The position numbers and the translations under genes are program-made. From positions 62,001 to 126,000 of the forward strand of contig NZ_RKMB01000016.1 in NCBI RefSeq assembly GCF_003797765.1: a stretch of 64,000 bases of DNA, written 5' to 3'. The notes under the pieces were generated by a model that had not been told where the DNA came from, did no database searches, and was given only the letters and a program-made list of their open reading frames with translations. Shown here piece after piece: positions 8,687 through 18,639 of this stretch; the first letter of the stretch is position 1, and each line of letters opens with the position of its first letter. The DNA is from Ramlibacter sp. WS9. Lineage in GTDB: Bacteria; Pseudomonadota; Gammaproteobacteria; Burkholderiales; Burkholderiaceae_C.

Positions 8687-9076
8687 TCAGCTCATTGCTT
8701 GGCGGACGAGCAGCGTGTCAGTGAACTGCTCGAAGGCGACGATCTTTCCGTCTTGCAACTTCCAGACATGGGCGACGCGAGCCTGCATTTCCTTTCCCGT
8801 GGCGCGAAAGGTGCCGTGGTAAGTCCCTACCCCGACCACCTGGTCACCACCATCGATGAGGTTCTGCAGTTCGACGTGGTAGCCGATCCAATCCCTGCCC
8901 AGGACGGCAAAGACGTTGTCGATGACCTGCTGCGGGCCGACCCACGTGCCGGCGCAGGGGAAGCCCGCCATCTCAGTCCAGCGTACCTGCGGCGATAGAT
9001 CGACCATCATCGCCTCAATGTTCCCCTGAGCCGATGCCGCGTAATGGGCGCGGACGATCTCGATGTTCGTTGTCAT
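8687..9076 (-). CDS. SnoaL/NTF2-like small protein (copy 1)
   Basis: A 129-aa protein of the NTF2/SnoaL alpha+beta-barrel superfamily. Recognisable parts are IVRAHYAASAQGNIEAMM at the N-terminus, the central WTEMAGFPCAGTWVGPQQVI, and the closing HVWKLQDGKIVAFEQFTDT. Members act as isomerases, cyclases or ligand-binding proteins on small molecules, so the reaction is unknown. By my alignment it is identical at 94 of 129 positions to the protein at 46090-46479. It lies 4 bp after the MBL-fold gene in a three-gene operon with a DsbA-like protein, opposite a LysR regulator. Confidence 0.85.
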   Translation of the reverse strand: MTTNIEIVRAHYAASAQGNIEAMMVDLSPQVRWTEMAGFPCAGTWVGPQQVIDNVFAVLGRDWIGYHVELQNLIDGGDQVVGVGTYHGTFRATGKEMQARVAHVWKLQDGKIVAFEQFTDTLLVRQAMS

Positions 9077-9080
9077 CGCC

Positions 9081-9980
9081 TCAACCCCACTTCATCTCGC
9101 CCTTGGCAACCTTCGACCCGATCTGCAGCGCAACTCCCATGCCGGCGTTGGGATAACGCTTGGTCATGGCCGCGATCAGGGCGGCGCTGTCGGCGGCCTT
9201 GGCAAGCTCTTCCTCGAAAGCCACGAGGTAGTCGCGTGTGTAGCGTATTGCTGTTGCGTCGGTCGCAGCTCCGGGCATCATGTGGCCAGGGACCACCACG
9301 GCAGGCTTGCGGGCAACCATTGCGTCAAGCGTCTTCACCCAAGCCGCGCGAGCCTCTGCACCCTGCGTGTCGGCGGTCCACACGTGAACGCCTGAGAACA
9401 GCAGCACGCCGCCGAAAATGGCGTTGAGCGAAGGCACCCAGATGTAGCGACGGTTGGCCAGCGAACCAGCATCGGCGATCTCGAGTGTCTGGCCTTCCAG
9501 CGTGAGCGTCTTGCCGTCGAAGGCTTCGGGCATCACGATGTCAGCCAGGGCCTGCGGACCGTTCTCCTTGAGTTGAGGCCCCCAGGTCGCCAGCTTCTTT
9601 TCCACATTTCCCTTGATGGCCGCGATCGTGGCCGACGCAGCGATCACCTTGGCCGCGGGAAACGCTGCCTTGATGGGGGCGAGGCTGAAGTAGTAGTCAG
9701 GATCGCTCTGGCTGATGTAGATGGTGGTGAGCTTCTTGCCCGTGGCCTTGATGGCCTCGGCGAGCGCCTTGCCGTCGGGAAGTGTGAAGCCACCATCGAT
9801 CAGCACGGCTTCGCTCGCGCCGGAGATCAGCACCGGGGCTCGGAAGAATCCGTGCTCGCCGGCGGGGAAATGCTTCCATGTCAGTGGGGTAGTTGCAGCC
9901 ATAGCGTCTTTCACTCCTAGGATGGCCGTCGCGACAGCCGCGGCGGTTACAGTCTTGATTGCGTCTCTTCGTGTGGTCAT
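9081..9980 (-). CDS. Exported MBL-fold protein with a degenerate metal-binding motif
   Basis: A 299-aa protein from the ATG at 9980, chosen because it starts an N-terminal export signal (TRRDAIK followed by a hydrophobic run ending DAMA, Tat-like). The MBL fold is supported by VLIDGGFTLPDGKALAEAI and the later VVPGHMMPGA. Where active enzymes have THxHxDH, this one reads SQSDPDYYF, so the three histidines are replaced while the Asp remains. It may bind metal differently or be a non-hydrolytic homologue. It lies between the DsbA-like and SnoaL-like genes. Confidence 0.78.
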   Translation of the reverse strand: MTTRRDAIKTVTAAAVATAILGVKDAMAATTPLTWKHFPAGEHGFFRAPVLISGASEAVLIDGGFTLPDGKALAEAIKATGKKLTTIYISQSDPDYYFSLAPIKAAFPAAKVIAASATIAAIKGNVEKKLATWGPQLKENGPQALADIVMPEAFDGKTLTLEGQTLEIADAGSLANRRYIWVPSLNAIFGGVLLFSGVHVWTADTQGAEARAAWVKTLDAMVARKPAVVVPGHMMPGAATDATAIRYTRDYLVAFEEELAKAADSAALIAAMTKRYPNAGMGVALQIGSKVAKGEMKWG

Positions 9981-10044
9981 GGGGAACGTGCTTTCTAGGT
10001 CAAATGAACGAGCGTTGGCGTAACCGACTGTGATCGGGCCGCAC

Positions 10045-10683
10045 TCACGCTGCCTCCAGCTCGCCGATGAGCGCCCGTGGGTTGGAATAGGCGGCGGAGT
10101 GGTCCAGTACCCAGCGCTTCGCGCCGGATTCGGCAATCAATGTCGGCACGCCGCCAACACCGAACTCTTGCATCAACGCCTGGGCGCGGCCCATACGGGC
10201 TCGAGTGGCGCCCAGCAGATCGGCGTCGGGATGCGCGAGCCTCGCTGCGGCCTCTCCAAGATCGAGTGACTTCAGAAGATCGGCCAACGTCTCCGCCGAC
10301 GTGACGTCGCGGCCATCCACAAAGCGTGCACGCTGAATGGCCTGGAGGGCTTCCGGTTCTCTGGCGGGATCGGTCAACGCCACGGCAGTCAGCGCCAAAG
10401 TGGCGGGGCCGCTGTCGAAGCGCTGCTGCCGGTTGCCTAGAACGCGATTGCGATACTGCTCGGAGAAGTGTTGCCCCGTCAGGCGTTCGATGCGCTGGTC
10501 GTTGGACCAGGCATAGCCTGCGAAGGCATCGTCCATAGGCCTCGCGGCGCCGCCCGAAAACATTCCGGTCGGCAGCATGTCGACTTTGACGCCGGGCGCC
10601 TCCAGCAACCCGGAGACAATCGGCGCCGCCCCGTAGCACCAGCCACACAGCGGATCGAACAGGTAGTGCAAGGTCGTGTTCAT
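10045..10683 (-). CDS. DsbA-family thioredoxin-fold oxidoreductase
   Basis: A 212-aa protein of the DsbA/FrnE-like group. It begins YLFDPLCGWCYGAAPIV with a CGWC redox pair at about residues 12-15, and ends with FGVGGVPTLIAESGAKRWVLD, where GVPT carries the cis-Pro loop. No signal peptide is visible, so it is probably cytoplasmic, unlike classical DsbA. The ATG at 10683 was chosen over an upstream frame extension because a GAAGGA purine run (rightward complement TCCTTC) precedes it. First gene of the operon with MBL and SnoaL-like proteins; a role in organic peroxide or electrophile handling is only a guess. Confidence 0.85.
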   Translation of the reverse strand: MNTTLHYLFDPLCGWCYGAAPIVSGLLEAPGVKVDMLPTGMFSGGAARPMDDAFAGYAWSNDQRIERLTGQHFSEQYRNRVLGNRQQRFDSGPATLALTAVALTDPAREPEALQAIQRARFVDGRDVTSAETLADLLKSLDLGEAAARLAHPDADLLGATRARMGRAQALMQEFGVGGVPTLIAESGAKRWVLDHSAAYSNPRALIGELEAA

Positions 10684-10724
10684 AGGATTCCTTCTTTGAT
10701 GCGACCGATGGTAGGCGCCCACGA

Positions 10725-10763
10725 TTGACTCGTAAACACATACATGCTAGACATAACGTATGT
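10725..10763 (+). promoter_or_regulatory. Promoter and dyad operator at the LysR start codon
   Basis: TTGACT (10725-10730) and TAGACA (10748-10753) are 17 bp apart and form a good sigma-70-type promoter. The inverted repeat ACATAC-N14-GTATGT (10738-10763) overlaps its -10 box and the ATG at 10760. The predicted transcription start falls at the ATG, implying a leaderless mRNA and autorepression. Positions are observed; function is inferred. Confidence 0.5.
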
Positions 10764-11719
10764 TAAAAACACACAATCAAGTCAAGAACGGCCTGGGAGG
10801 TCTGTCAAACCTCAAGCGTCTGACCTATTTCGTGGCCGTGGTGGAAACCGGTTCCTTCACGGCGGCAGCGGAGCGCCTGGGAATTACAAAAGCTGTGGTC
10901 AGCCAACAAGTGGCACGGCTTGAAAGCGAGTTTCGCACCTCGCTCCTGGTTCGCACCACGCGGAAGGTCCAACCGACTGAATCCGGGCAAGCCTTCTACC
11001 TGCGCTGCGCAATGATCCTGCGCGAGGCCGAAGAGGCCTTTGACGAGCTGGCCGAGGGATCGACCGAGCCGTCCGGCACGCTGCGGCTGACGGCGCCCTT
11101 CGACTACGGCGTCGGCGTGGTTGTACCGGTTATCGCTGCATTCATGCAGCGTTATCCCGCGTGCAAGGTCGACGCCATCCTGAGCGACCAAACGCTGAAC
11201 ATCATGACCGGCAACTTTGAATTGGCGATCCGGGTTGGCTGGCTGCCTGAAACCGGGCTACAGGCGCGCAAGATCGGTACCTTCAGGCAAGTGCTCGTCG
11301 CCGCGCCGGGGATGGCCGCGAAGGTGGCCCAGATCACCCAGCCGGATGACATTGCCCATCTGCCGTTCGTCGCCAACACAGCCCTGCGTGATCCGTTGCG
11401 GTGGGACTTCTCTCTCAACACGGCCGAACGCCAGGTAGTGAACGTGCACGCCTCGATTTTTCTCGACGCCACGCTCGCAGTACGCCAAGCCGTGTTCCAC
11501 GGCGCCGGCCTCTCCGTGCTGCCTGACTATGCGGTTGCGGCTGACATCGCCGCAGGACGCCTCATCGAAGTCCTGCCTCAATGGCGCTTGTCAACCGGCG
11601 GCATTCACGCGGTTTTCCCGGCAGCGCGCTTCCGTCCAATGAAAGTCCGGGCCTTCGTCGACCTGTTGGCAGAACAGGAGTTGCTGCGGCAGTCGTTCCA
11701 GCATGGGCAAACCTTATAG
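10760..11719 (+). CDS. LysR-type transcriptional regulator
   Basis: A 319-aa LTTR. The winged helix-turn-helix spans about residues 18-75 (FVAVVETGSFTAAAERLGIT, then AVVSQQVARLE). The effector domain follows, with the usual GTLRLTAPFDYG start near 110 and LPDYAVAADIAAGRLIEVLP near 265. It resembles the AaeR/CrgA branch. It is divergent from the DsbA-MBL-SnoaL operon and most likely regulates it. The start ATG lies within a dyad and has no ribosome binding site, so the message may be leaderless. Confidence 0.92.
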   Translation: MLKTHNQVKNGLGGLSNLKRLTYFVAVVETGSFTAAAERLGITKAVVSQQVARLESEFRTSLLVRTTRKVQPTESGQAFYLRCAMILREAEEAFDELAEGSTEPSGTLRLTAPFDYGVGVVVPVIAAFMQRYPACKVDAILSDQTLNIMTGNFELAIRVGWLPETGLQARKIGTFRQVLVAAPGMAAKVAQITQPDDIAHLPFVANTALRDPLRWDFSLNTAERQVVNVHASIFLDATLAVRQAVFHGAGLSVLPDYAVAADIAAGRLIEVLPQWRLSTGGIHAVFPAARFRPMKVRAFVDLLAEQELLRQSFQHGQTL

Positions 11720-11729
11720 ATTGCCGCCT

Positions 11730-12614
11730 TCAGCAGATGGCCACGTGCTTCTGCAGGAACGCAAGCTGCGCCTGCACGTTCGTTTCGAGGTAGTTGCCAT
11801 AGTACGGCTGGAAATGATCGGATGCGTGCAGCGTGAACTCGGCGTTCTGCATGCGGCTCGCCGCCTTCCGCGCGACAGCTGCCGAGACGATGGTGTCGTT
11901 CGAGCCGGCGATCACAAGCGTCGGCACGCGCACATTGCGAGCACCTGAGATCGGGCTGTAGTACGGCATCTTCAGCAGCACGCGCGCGAGCACCTTGTTC
12001 TCCCACGCCACGTCGGCACTGGCCTTCAGCTTCTCCATGCCGTCCCATGCTTCGACGCCAGTCAGCGCGGCCAACTCGCCGGGCCGGCCGACGACCGGCA
12101 GGTAGTGCGGTTTGCCGAACAGGCTACCGACCACGTCGCGCAGGCCCGCGAAGGTCAGCCGCAGTAAGACCAACGGGCTGAGCGCGGTGATCGCGGCCAG
12201 ACCGCTCATGTGAGGATGGCCGGCGATGACCGCGGCCACGCGGTGCCCGCGCGCCGCCATGCAGGTCACATGCCCGCCGGAAAGCGACGTGCCCCACAGC
12301 ACCATGCGCTGGCCGTCGACGCGCTCCAACGTCTTGACGTGCCGGATGGCGGCGTCCCAGTCCTTCAGGTGCCGTCCAGGGTCCACCCAGTGGCGCGGCT
12401 GGCCCTCGCTGTCGCCGAAGTTGCGGTAGTCGAATAGGTACACGGCGTAGCCGGCCTCGACGAAGCGTGTGGCGTGCGGAAGCAACATCGCGCGGACGCC
12501 GGCAAAGCCGTGCGCCATCACGATGACGGGAGGGCACTCACCCTGGCTGGGCATCAGCAGGGTCCCTGCGCAGCGCAGGCCCTGGCTGACAAACGAAGAT
12601 TCGATGGAGTTCAT
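11730..12614 (-). CDS. Alpha/beta hydrolase (esterase-like)
   Basis: A 294-aa serine hydrolase. MAHGFAGVRAMLLP (about residue 30) supplies the HG oxyanion motif, and WGTSLSGGHV near 110 is the GxSxG nucleophile elbow. The catalytic Asp is probably in VIAGSNDTIV and the His in LHASDHFQPYY near the C-terminus. The ATG at 12614 is preferred over a longer frame that runs into the neighbouring gene. It lies 11 bp after the Baeyer-Villiger-type monooxygenase gene; such hydrolases cleave the ester or lactone that the monooxygenase makes. Confidence 0.88.
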   Translation of the reverse strand: MNSIESSFVSQGLRCAGTLLMPSQGECPPVIVMAHGFAGVRAMLLPHATRFVEAGYAVYLFDYRNFGDSEGQPRHWVDPGRHLKDWDAAIRHVKTLERVDGQRMVLWGTSLSGGHVTCMAARGHRVAAVIAGHPHMSGLAAITALSPLVLLRLTFAGLRDVVGSLFGKPHYLPVVGRPGELAALTGVEAWDGMEKLKASADVAWENKVLARVLLKMPYYSPISGARNVRVPTLVIAGSNDTIVSAAVARKAASRMQNAEFTLHASDHFQPYYGNYLETNVQAQLAFLQKHVAIC

Positions 12615-12625
12615 GGGAGCTCGCT

Positions 12626-14113
12626 TCAAGCGCTTGCAGGGAATGGCGCGCCGCGCAACGATCCGACGCCGAACTCGAGCGCCGAATCCTCCACTGGATC
12701 CTTGAGCAGCATCACGCGGTCCTTCTCCGGGTTGTGGAGCACACGCCATGGCAGGCCACGACCCTGGCGCGGCAGCGTGGCCTGGCCCCGTCGCGCGTAG
12801 CCGGACTGAAGCGAACCCATGACAGTTTCGGCCTGCATCTCACCCGTCGGCGCGCGGGCCGTCACCATATCGACTCCCTTGACGTCCATGTGGTTGAGCA
12901 GCCGACAGACGTAACTCGCCGCCATGTCCACCTTGACGGTCCAGGGCGCATTGATGTAGCCGAAGAGCCATGCCATGTTCGGCACATCCTGCAGCAGCAC
13001 GCTCTTGTAGGTCATCAACTCGCTCACGACGCGCGCCTGGCCGTCCACGCGCAGCGCCATGCCGCCGAGGGACTGAAGTTGCAAACCGGTCGCGGTCACG
13101 ATGATGTCGGCCTGCAGCTCCTGCCCGGACTTCAGGCGGATACCGGTCTCGGTGAAGGTCTCAATGTGGTCGGTCACAACGGATGCCGTACCCGCTCTGA
13201 TCGCCTTGAAAAGGTCGGCATCGGGCACAGCGCACAGGCGCTCGTCCCAAGGCTTGTACCGAGGCGAGAAGTGGGACATATCGAAGTCTTTGCCCACGTG
13301 CTTCCTCACGCCGGCCAGCAACACCGACCTCACCCGATCAGGCCAGCGCTTCGATAGCTTGTAGATCAGTCGCTGCAGCAACAGGTTGCGCCGACGTGCC
13401 ATGTTGAAGACCCAGCGATCCGGAAGAAAGCGCTGCAGCACCGCGGAAATCTTGTCAAAGGCCGGCACGGAGAACACGTAGCTGGGCGAGCGTTGCAGCA
13501 TCGTGATATGCGCAGTCTCCCGGGCCATGGTCGGCACGAGCGTGACGGCGGTCGCGCCACTTCCTATCACGATGACCTTCTTGCCCCTATAGTCCAGTCC
13601 TTCGGGCCACTTCTGGGGATGAATGCATGGTCCCTTGAATCGCTCGATTCCGGGGAAACTCGGCAGGTAGCCCTCGTCGTGGTCGTAGTAGCCGGTGCAG
13701 TTGACGAAGAAGTTGCAGGTGAACGTGCACGCCTCGCCGCTCTCTTCGTCGACCGCGCTGATCGTCCAGCGCTTGTCTTCGCTCGACCAGGACGCCTGAG
13801 TCGTCTTGATGCCGAAGCGAATTTTCTTGTCGACCCCGTATTCGCGGGCGGTGTCGGCGACGTAGCGACGGATGGACGGCCCGTCCGCGAGGACCTTGAG
13901 TTCGTGCCAAGGCCTAAATTTGTAGCCGAAGGTGAACATGTCCGAGTCCGAGCGGATGCCCGGGTAGCGGAACAAGTCCCAGGTGCCTCCTATTGCCTTG
14001 CGCCGTTCCAGAACGCCCACGCGCTTGTTGGGGCATTCCATCTGCAGATGACAGGCCATGCTGATGCCGGACAGGCCGGCACCGATGATCAGGACGTCGT
14101 AGGTTGTCTCCAT
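12626..14113 (-). CDS. Flavin monooxygenase, Baeyer-Villiger/AlmA-like
   Basis: A 495-aa FAD/NADPH monooxygenase. It has an N-terminal FAD Rossmann motif (IIGAGLSGISMA), the Baeyer-Villiger fingerprint FKGPCIHPQKWP near residue 160 (FxGxxxHxxxWP), and a second nucleotide-binding site VIVIGSGATAVTLVP just after it. Relatives convert ketones to esters or lactones or oxidise long alkanes (AlmA). ATG at 14113; an in-frame TTG six bases upstream is less likely. The hydrolase gene follows directly and an AraC regulator is divergent, the same arrangement as the mekR-mekAB ketone degradation genes of Pseudomonas. Confidence 0.9.
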   Translation of the reverse strand: METTYDVLIIGAGLSGISMACHLQMECPNKRVGVLERRKAIGGTWDLFRYPGIRSDSDMFTFGYKFRPWHELKVLADGPSIRRYVADTAREYGVDKKIRFGIKTTQASWSSEDKRWTISAVDEESGEACTFTCNFFVNCTGYYDHDEGYLPSFPGIERFKGPCIHPQKWPEGLDYRGKKVIVIGSGATAVTLVPTMARETAHITMLQRSPSYVFSVPAFDKISAVLQRFLPDRWVFNMARRRNLLLQRLIYKLSKRWPDRVRSVLLAGVRKHVGKDFDMSHFSPRYKPWDERLCAVPDADLFKAIRAGTASVVTDHIETFTETGIRLKSGQELQADIIVTATGLQLQSLGGMALRVDGQARVVSELMTYKSVLLQDVPNMAWLFGYINAPWTVKVDMAASYVCRLLNHMDVKGVDMVTARAPTGEMQAETVMGSLQSGYARRGQATLPRQGRGLPWRVLHNPEKDRVMLLKDPVEDSALEFGVGSLRGAPFPASA

Positions 14114-14175
14114 AAACAAGGGCCTTCTTGGTTTGCGTGTATTGCTTGAAGTGTTGCCTGTTTCGTCCTGGGCGA

Positions 14176-14212
14176 CTTGACATTGCGAGACTCATGCTTG
14201 ACATTGCGAGAC
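14176..14212. promoter_or_regulatory. Tandem 16-bp direct repeat, 21-bp period (AraC-type operator)
   Basis: CTTGACATTGCGAGAC occurs exactly at 14176-14191 and again at 14197-14212, separated by TCATG. The 21-bp period equals two helical turns, as in the araI1-araI2 half-sites bound by AraC proteins. It sits between the monooxygenase start (63 bp away) and the araC-type start, which it abuts. Binding by the neighbouring AraC protein is inferred. Confidence 0.75.
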
Positions 14213-15241
14213 ATGACATCGACGGTGCGAGCGAGCGGATTGAGGGGCTACTCAGCACTCATGCGAGGCTTGGGTGCAGCCCCTGCTTCCTTGCTGCGGC
14301 GCTACCGGATTTCATCGGGTTCACTGACCGACGAGGACGCCCTGATATCGCTGCGTTCATGCGTCCATCTTCTCGAGGCCAGCGCCGTCCGGACGGGCTG
14401 CGCGGACTTCGGCCTGCGACTGGCACAAACCCAGGATATCGGCGTGCTCGGAGCGCTTGGTATCGTGCTACAGAACGCGCCCACGGTTCGAAAGGCCTGC
14501 GAGTACGCGGCTCGCCACTTGTTCGTGCACAGCCCGGACATCGTGATGGACATTCATGATGACAGCTCGCTAGTCAAGGGAGCGGTGGAACTGAGTCTGG
14601 AGATCCGGCTTCCCCGGCTGCCGACGCAGCGACAGACCATCGACCTTTGTCTCGGTGACATGCACCAAAACGTCCGACTGCTGGCGGGCGCGCACTACCA
14701 GTTGCGTGCAGTCGCGTTGCCGCACACTCCCATTGCACCAATCTCTGTCTACGAGCGATTCTTCGGTGCGCCCGTCTACACAGAACAGCCGCGAGCCGCG
14801 CTGCACGTCAGCCGTGAAACCCTTAGCGCCGACCTGCACGGGGCGAACCAAGATTTGCGAAGGATCACGGAAGACTATCTCGCCAGGCACTTTCGAATCC
14901 CTGGCGAAAGTGTGGCGGCTCGAGTTCGCCTGGCGTTGCGTCGTACCCTCGGCACACCGCAAGGCAACAAGACCGATGTTGCCGCCCTGCTTGCAATGCA
15001 TCCCCGCACCCTCCAGCGCCACCTTTCAGTCGAAGGCACCACGTTCGATTCCATTCGCGAAGAAGTCCGCAAGGAAGCTGCCCTGCGCTATTTGCGGGAG
15101 ACGAAGGTTCCGATAAGCCAACTTGCGGACCTCCTTGGCTTCTCCGAACAATCGGCGATGTCTCGATCTTGTCGGCGCTGGTTCGGCGTTCCACCATCGG
15201 CACTGCGCGCCGGGGACCGCATCGAAGAATTGCTGTCATGA
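14213..15241 (+). CDS. AraC-family regulator (OruR/ArgR-like, Arabinose_bd type)
   Basis: A 342-aa regulator with a large N-terminal ligand domain (GLGAAPASLLRRYRI early, typical of the AraC branch with this domain) and a C-terminal double helix-turn-helix. The latter has VAALLAMHPRTLQRHLSVEG near 265 and ISQLADLLGFSEQSAMSRS near 300. The ATG at 14213 directly follows the second operator repeat; a TTG inside the repeat at 14177 is an alternative. It is divergent from the monooxygenase-hydrolase operon, which it probably activates. Confidence 0.9.
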   Translation: MTSTVRASGLRGYSALMRGLGAAPASLLRRYRISSGSLTDEDALISLRSCVHLLEASAVRTGCADFGLRLAQTQDIGVLGALGIVLQNAPTVRKACEYAARHLFVHSPDIVMDIHDDSSLVKGAVELSLEIRLPRLPTQRQTIDLCLGDMHQNVRLLAGAHYQLRAVALPHTPIAPISVYERFFGAPVYTEQPRAALHVSRETLSADLHGANQDLRRITEDYLARHFRIPGESVAARVRLALRRTLGTPQGNKTDVAALLAMHPRTLQRHLSVEGTTFDSIREEVRKEAALRYLRETKVPISQLADLLGFSEQSAMSRSCRRWFGVPPSALRAGDRIEELLS

Positions 15242-15296
15242 AATGCCGATGACAGCAAGCCGATATCTTGCCAGGCGCACGTTGGCGACAACCTTC

Positions 15297-16907
15297 TCAA
15301 GACCTCGCACCCTCGCGGATCTCCGTCATCAGATCCCGACGCAGAATGACCGACGCGCACAGCGTGGCCCCCACGAGCGCTCCGATGACACCATCCGTGG
15401 CCACGTCCTGCCCGGTCAGAAAGAGACCGCGGATCGTCGTGGCCGGGCGCAGCCAGTCCTGCTCGAACCGCTGCGGCGACGACTCGACGCCCATGAACCC
15501 GCCCCGCTCCCGCTTGGCAAAGGTCTCGTAGCTCAGCGGCGTCGAAACCTCGACGTGATCGATGTACTGCTCTGCCGCGGGCACATGCCGGAACAGCTCG
15601 GACAGCAGGCGCTGCCGGATCTGGTCCTTGCGCGCCAGGTAGTCGTCGCCGCGCTTCATCCACGGCGTGCCGGCCCAGCGTGCGAAGTGCCGGTAGTCGG
15701 TGTAGGCATACATCTCCACCGTGGCGCGGCCGGGAAAGTCGCGCTCCCACAGCGGGTCCTTGGTCGACGGAAAGGTGATGAAGTGCCAAGGGAACGGTGC
15801 GTCGAAATCTTGCCGGTGCGCCGCGAGATTGGCTTCGAAATCCGAGCCTGGGTGTGACCAGATGTTGGCCGGCGTGAACCCAAGCGCGCCGTGGTCGGCC
15901 CTGAAGCCGATGTTGAGGCCGACCACGGCGTAGGTGTCCTTCACGCCCGCCAGCTGCGCCTTGGCGGCTTGCACGCCGGGGCTGTCACCATGCAGCAGGC
16001 GCCCGAAGGTGTTCTGCACCCCGGCATTGCTCACCACCCGACGACAGCGCACCACCTCGCCCGAGGCCAGGCGCACGCCCTGGACCACGTCGTCGTCCAC
16101 CAGCACCTCAGTCACCTCGGCGCTATGCAGCACGCGGCCGCCCGCCGCTTCGATGATGGGCACCATCGCCTGCGCGAAGGCGGGCCCGCCGCCTTCCGGG
16201 TAGCTGGCGCCGTGCAGGTAGTGCTTCACAAGCATGCAGTGCATCGCAAACGAGCTCTTGCTCGGCTCCAGGCTGTAGTCGCCCCAGTTGGCGCACAGCA
16301 CGGCGAGCAGTTCTTCGTTGTCGGTCAGGCTGCGCAAGGCCTCTTTCGTGGTCTGGCGCGCAAAGCGTTTGAAGTCCTGGCCGTGCAGTTGCATCAGCGC
16401 TGTGCCCGCCTCAGCCGGGAGCGCCTTGGCGCCGAAGTAGGGAGCCGACGATTTCGCGACGCTGCTGACAAGCGACAGGTAGGTTTGGATGGCCTCGGCC
16501 TCGTCAGGGAAGTGGCTCACCAGGAAGTCGGCATAAGCCTGCGGGCCGGCCGGCACGTCGTAGCCACGGCCACCGATCACCATGCGGTTGTAGATGGCGG
16601 GCATTGGTGTCCATTGCAAGTGGCCACCCGTGGCCTTGTCGAACAGTTTGCGCCCCACACCCTTGGGGTTGCCGACTTCGCCGATGTAGTGCATGCCCAC
16701 GGTCCAGCGGTAGCCGTCGCGGCTGTAGGCCTGGGTCATGCCACCGATGACGTTGTTCTGCTCCAGCAGCAGTACCTTCTGCCCGTCTTGGGCGAGGAAG
16801 GATGCCAGGGCCAACCCGCCCATGCCCGACCCGATCACCACGGTGTCGAAGTCGCCCCGAATGCCCTCGTGCTTGCGGTAGGGCGTGCCGGTCGTTGGTG
16901 TGCTCAT
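15297..16907 (-). CDS. FAD-dependent oxidoreductase, CrtI/retinol-saturase-like
   Basis: A 536-aa flavoprotein with an N-terminal dinucleotide motif (VVIGSGMGGLALASFLA) followed by LLLEQNNVIGGMTQAYSRDG, the pattern of phytoene desaturases and retinol saturases. A C-terminal FAD contact LFLTGQDVATDGVIGALVG closes the fold. It probably desaturates, saturates or isomerises a hydrophobic isoprenoid-like or polyunsaturated substrate; no carotenoid genes are nearby. It is the last gene of a five-gene minus-strand operon with an acyl-CoA ligase 10 bp upstream. Confidence 0.85.
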   Translation of the reverse strand: MSTPTTGTPYRKHEGIRGDFDTVVIGSGMGGLALASFLAQDGQKVLLLEQNNVIGGMTQAYSRDGYRWTVGMHYIGEVGNPKGVGRKLFDKATGGHLQWTPMPAIYNRMVIGGRGYDVPAGPQAYADFLVSHFPDEAEAIQTYLSLVSSVAKSSAPYFGAKALPAEAGTALMQLHGQDFKRFARQTTKEALRSLTDNEELLAVLCANWGDYSLEPSKSSFAMHCMLVKHYLHGASYPEGGGPAFAQAMVPIIEAAGGRVLHSAEVTEVLVDDDVVQGVRLASGEVVRCRRVVSNAGVQNTFGRLLHGDSPGVQAAKAQLAGVKDTYAVVGLNIGFRADHGALGFTPANIWSHPGSDFEANLAAHRQDFDAPFPWHFITFPSTKDPLWERDFPGRATVEMYAYTDYRHFARWAGTPWMKRGDDYLARKDQIRQRLLSELFRHVPAAEQYIDHVEVSTPLSYETFAKRERGGFMGVESSPQRFEQDWLRPATTIRGLFLTGQDVATDGVIGALVGATLCASVILRRDLMTEIREGARS

Positions 16908-16917
16908 GATCGATCTT

Positions 16918-18635
<1,718 letters not shown>

Positions 18636-18639
<4 letters not shown>

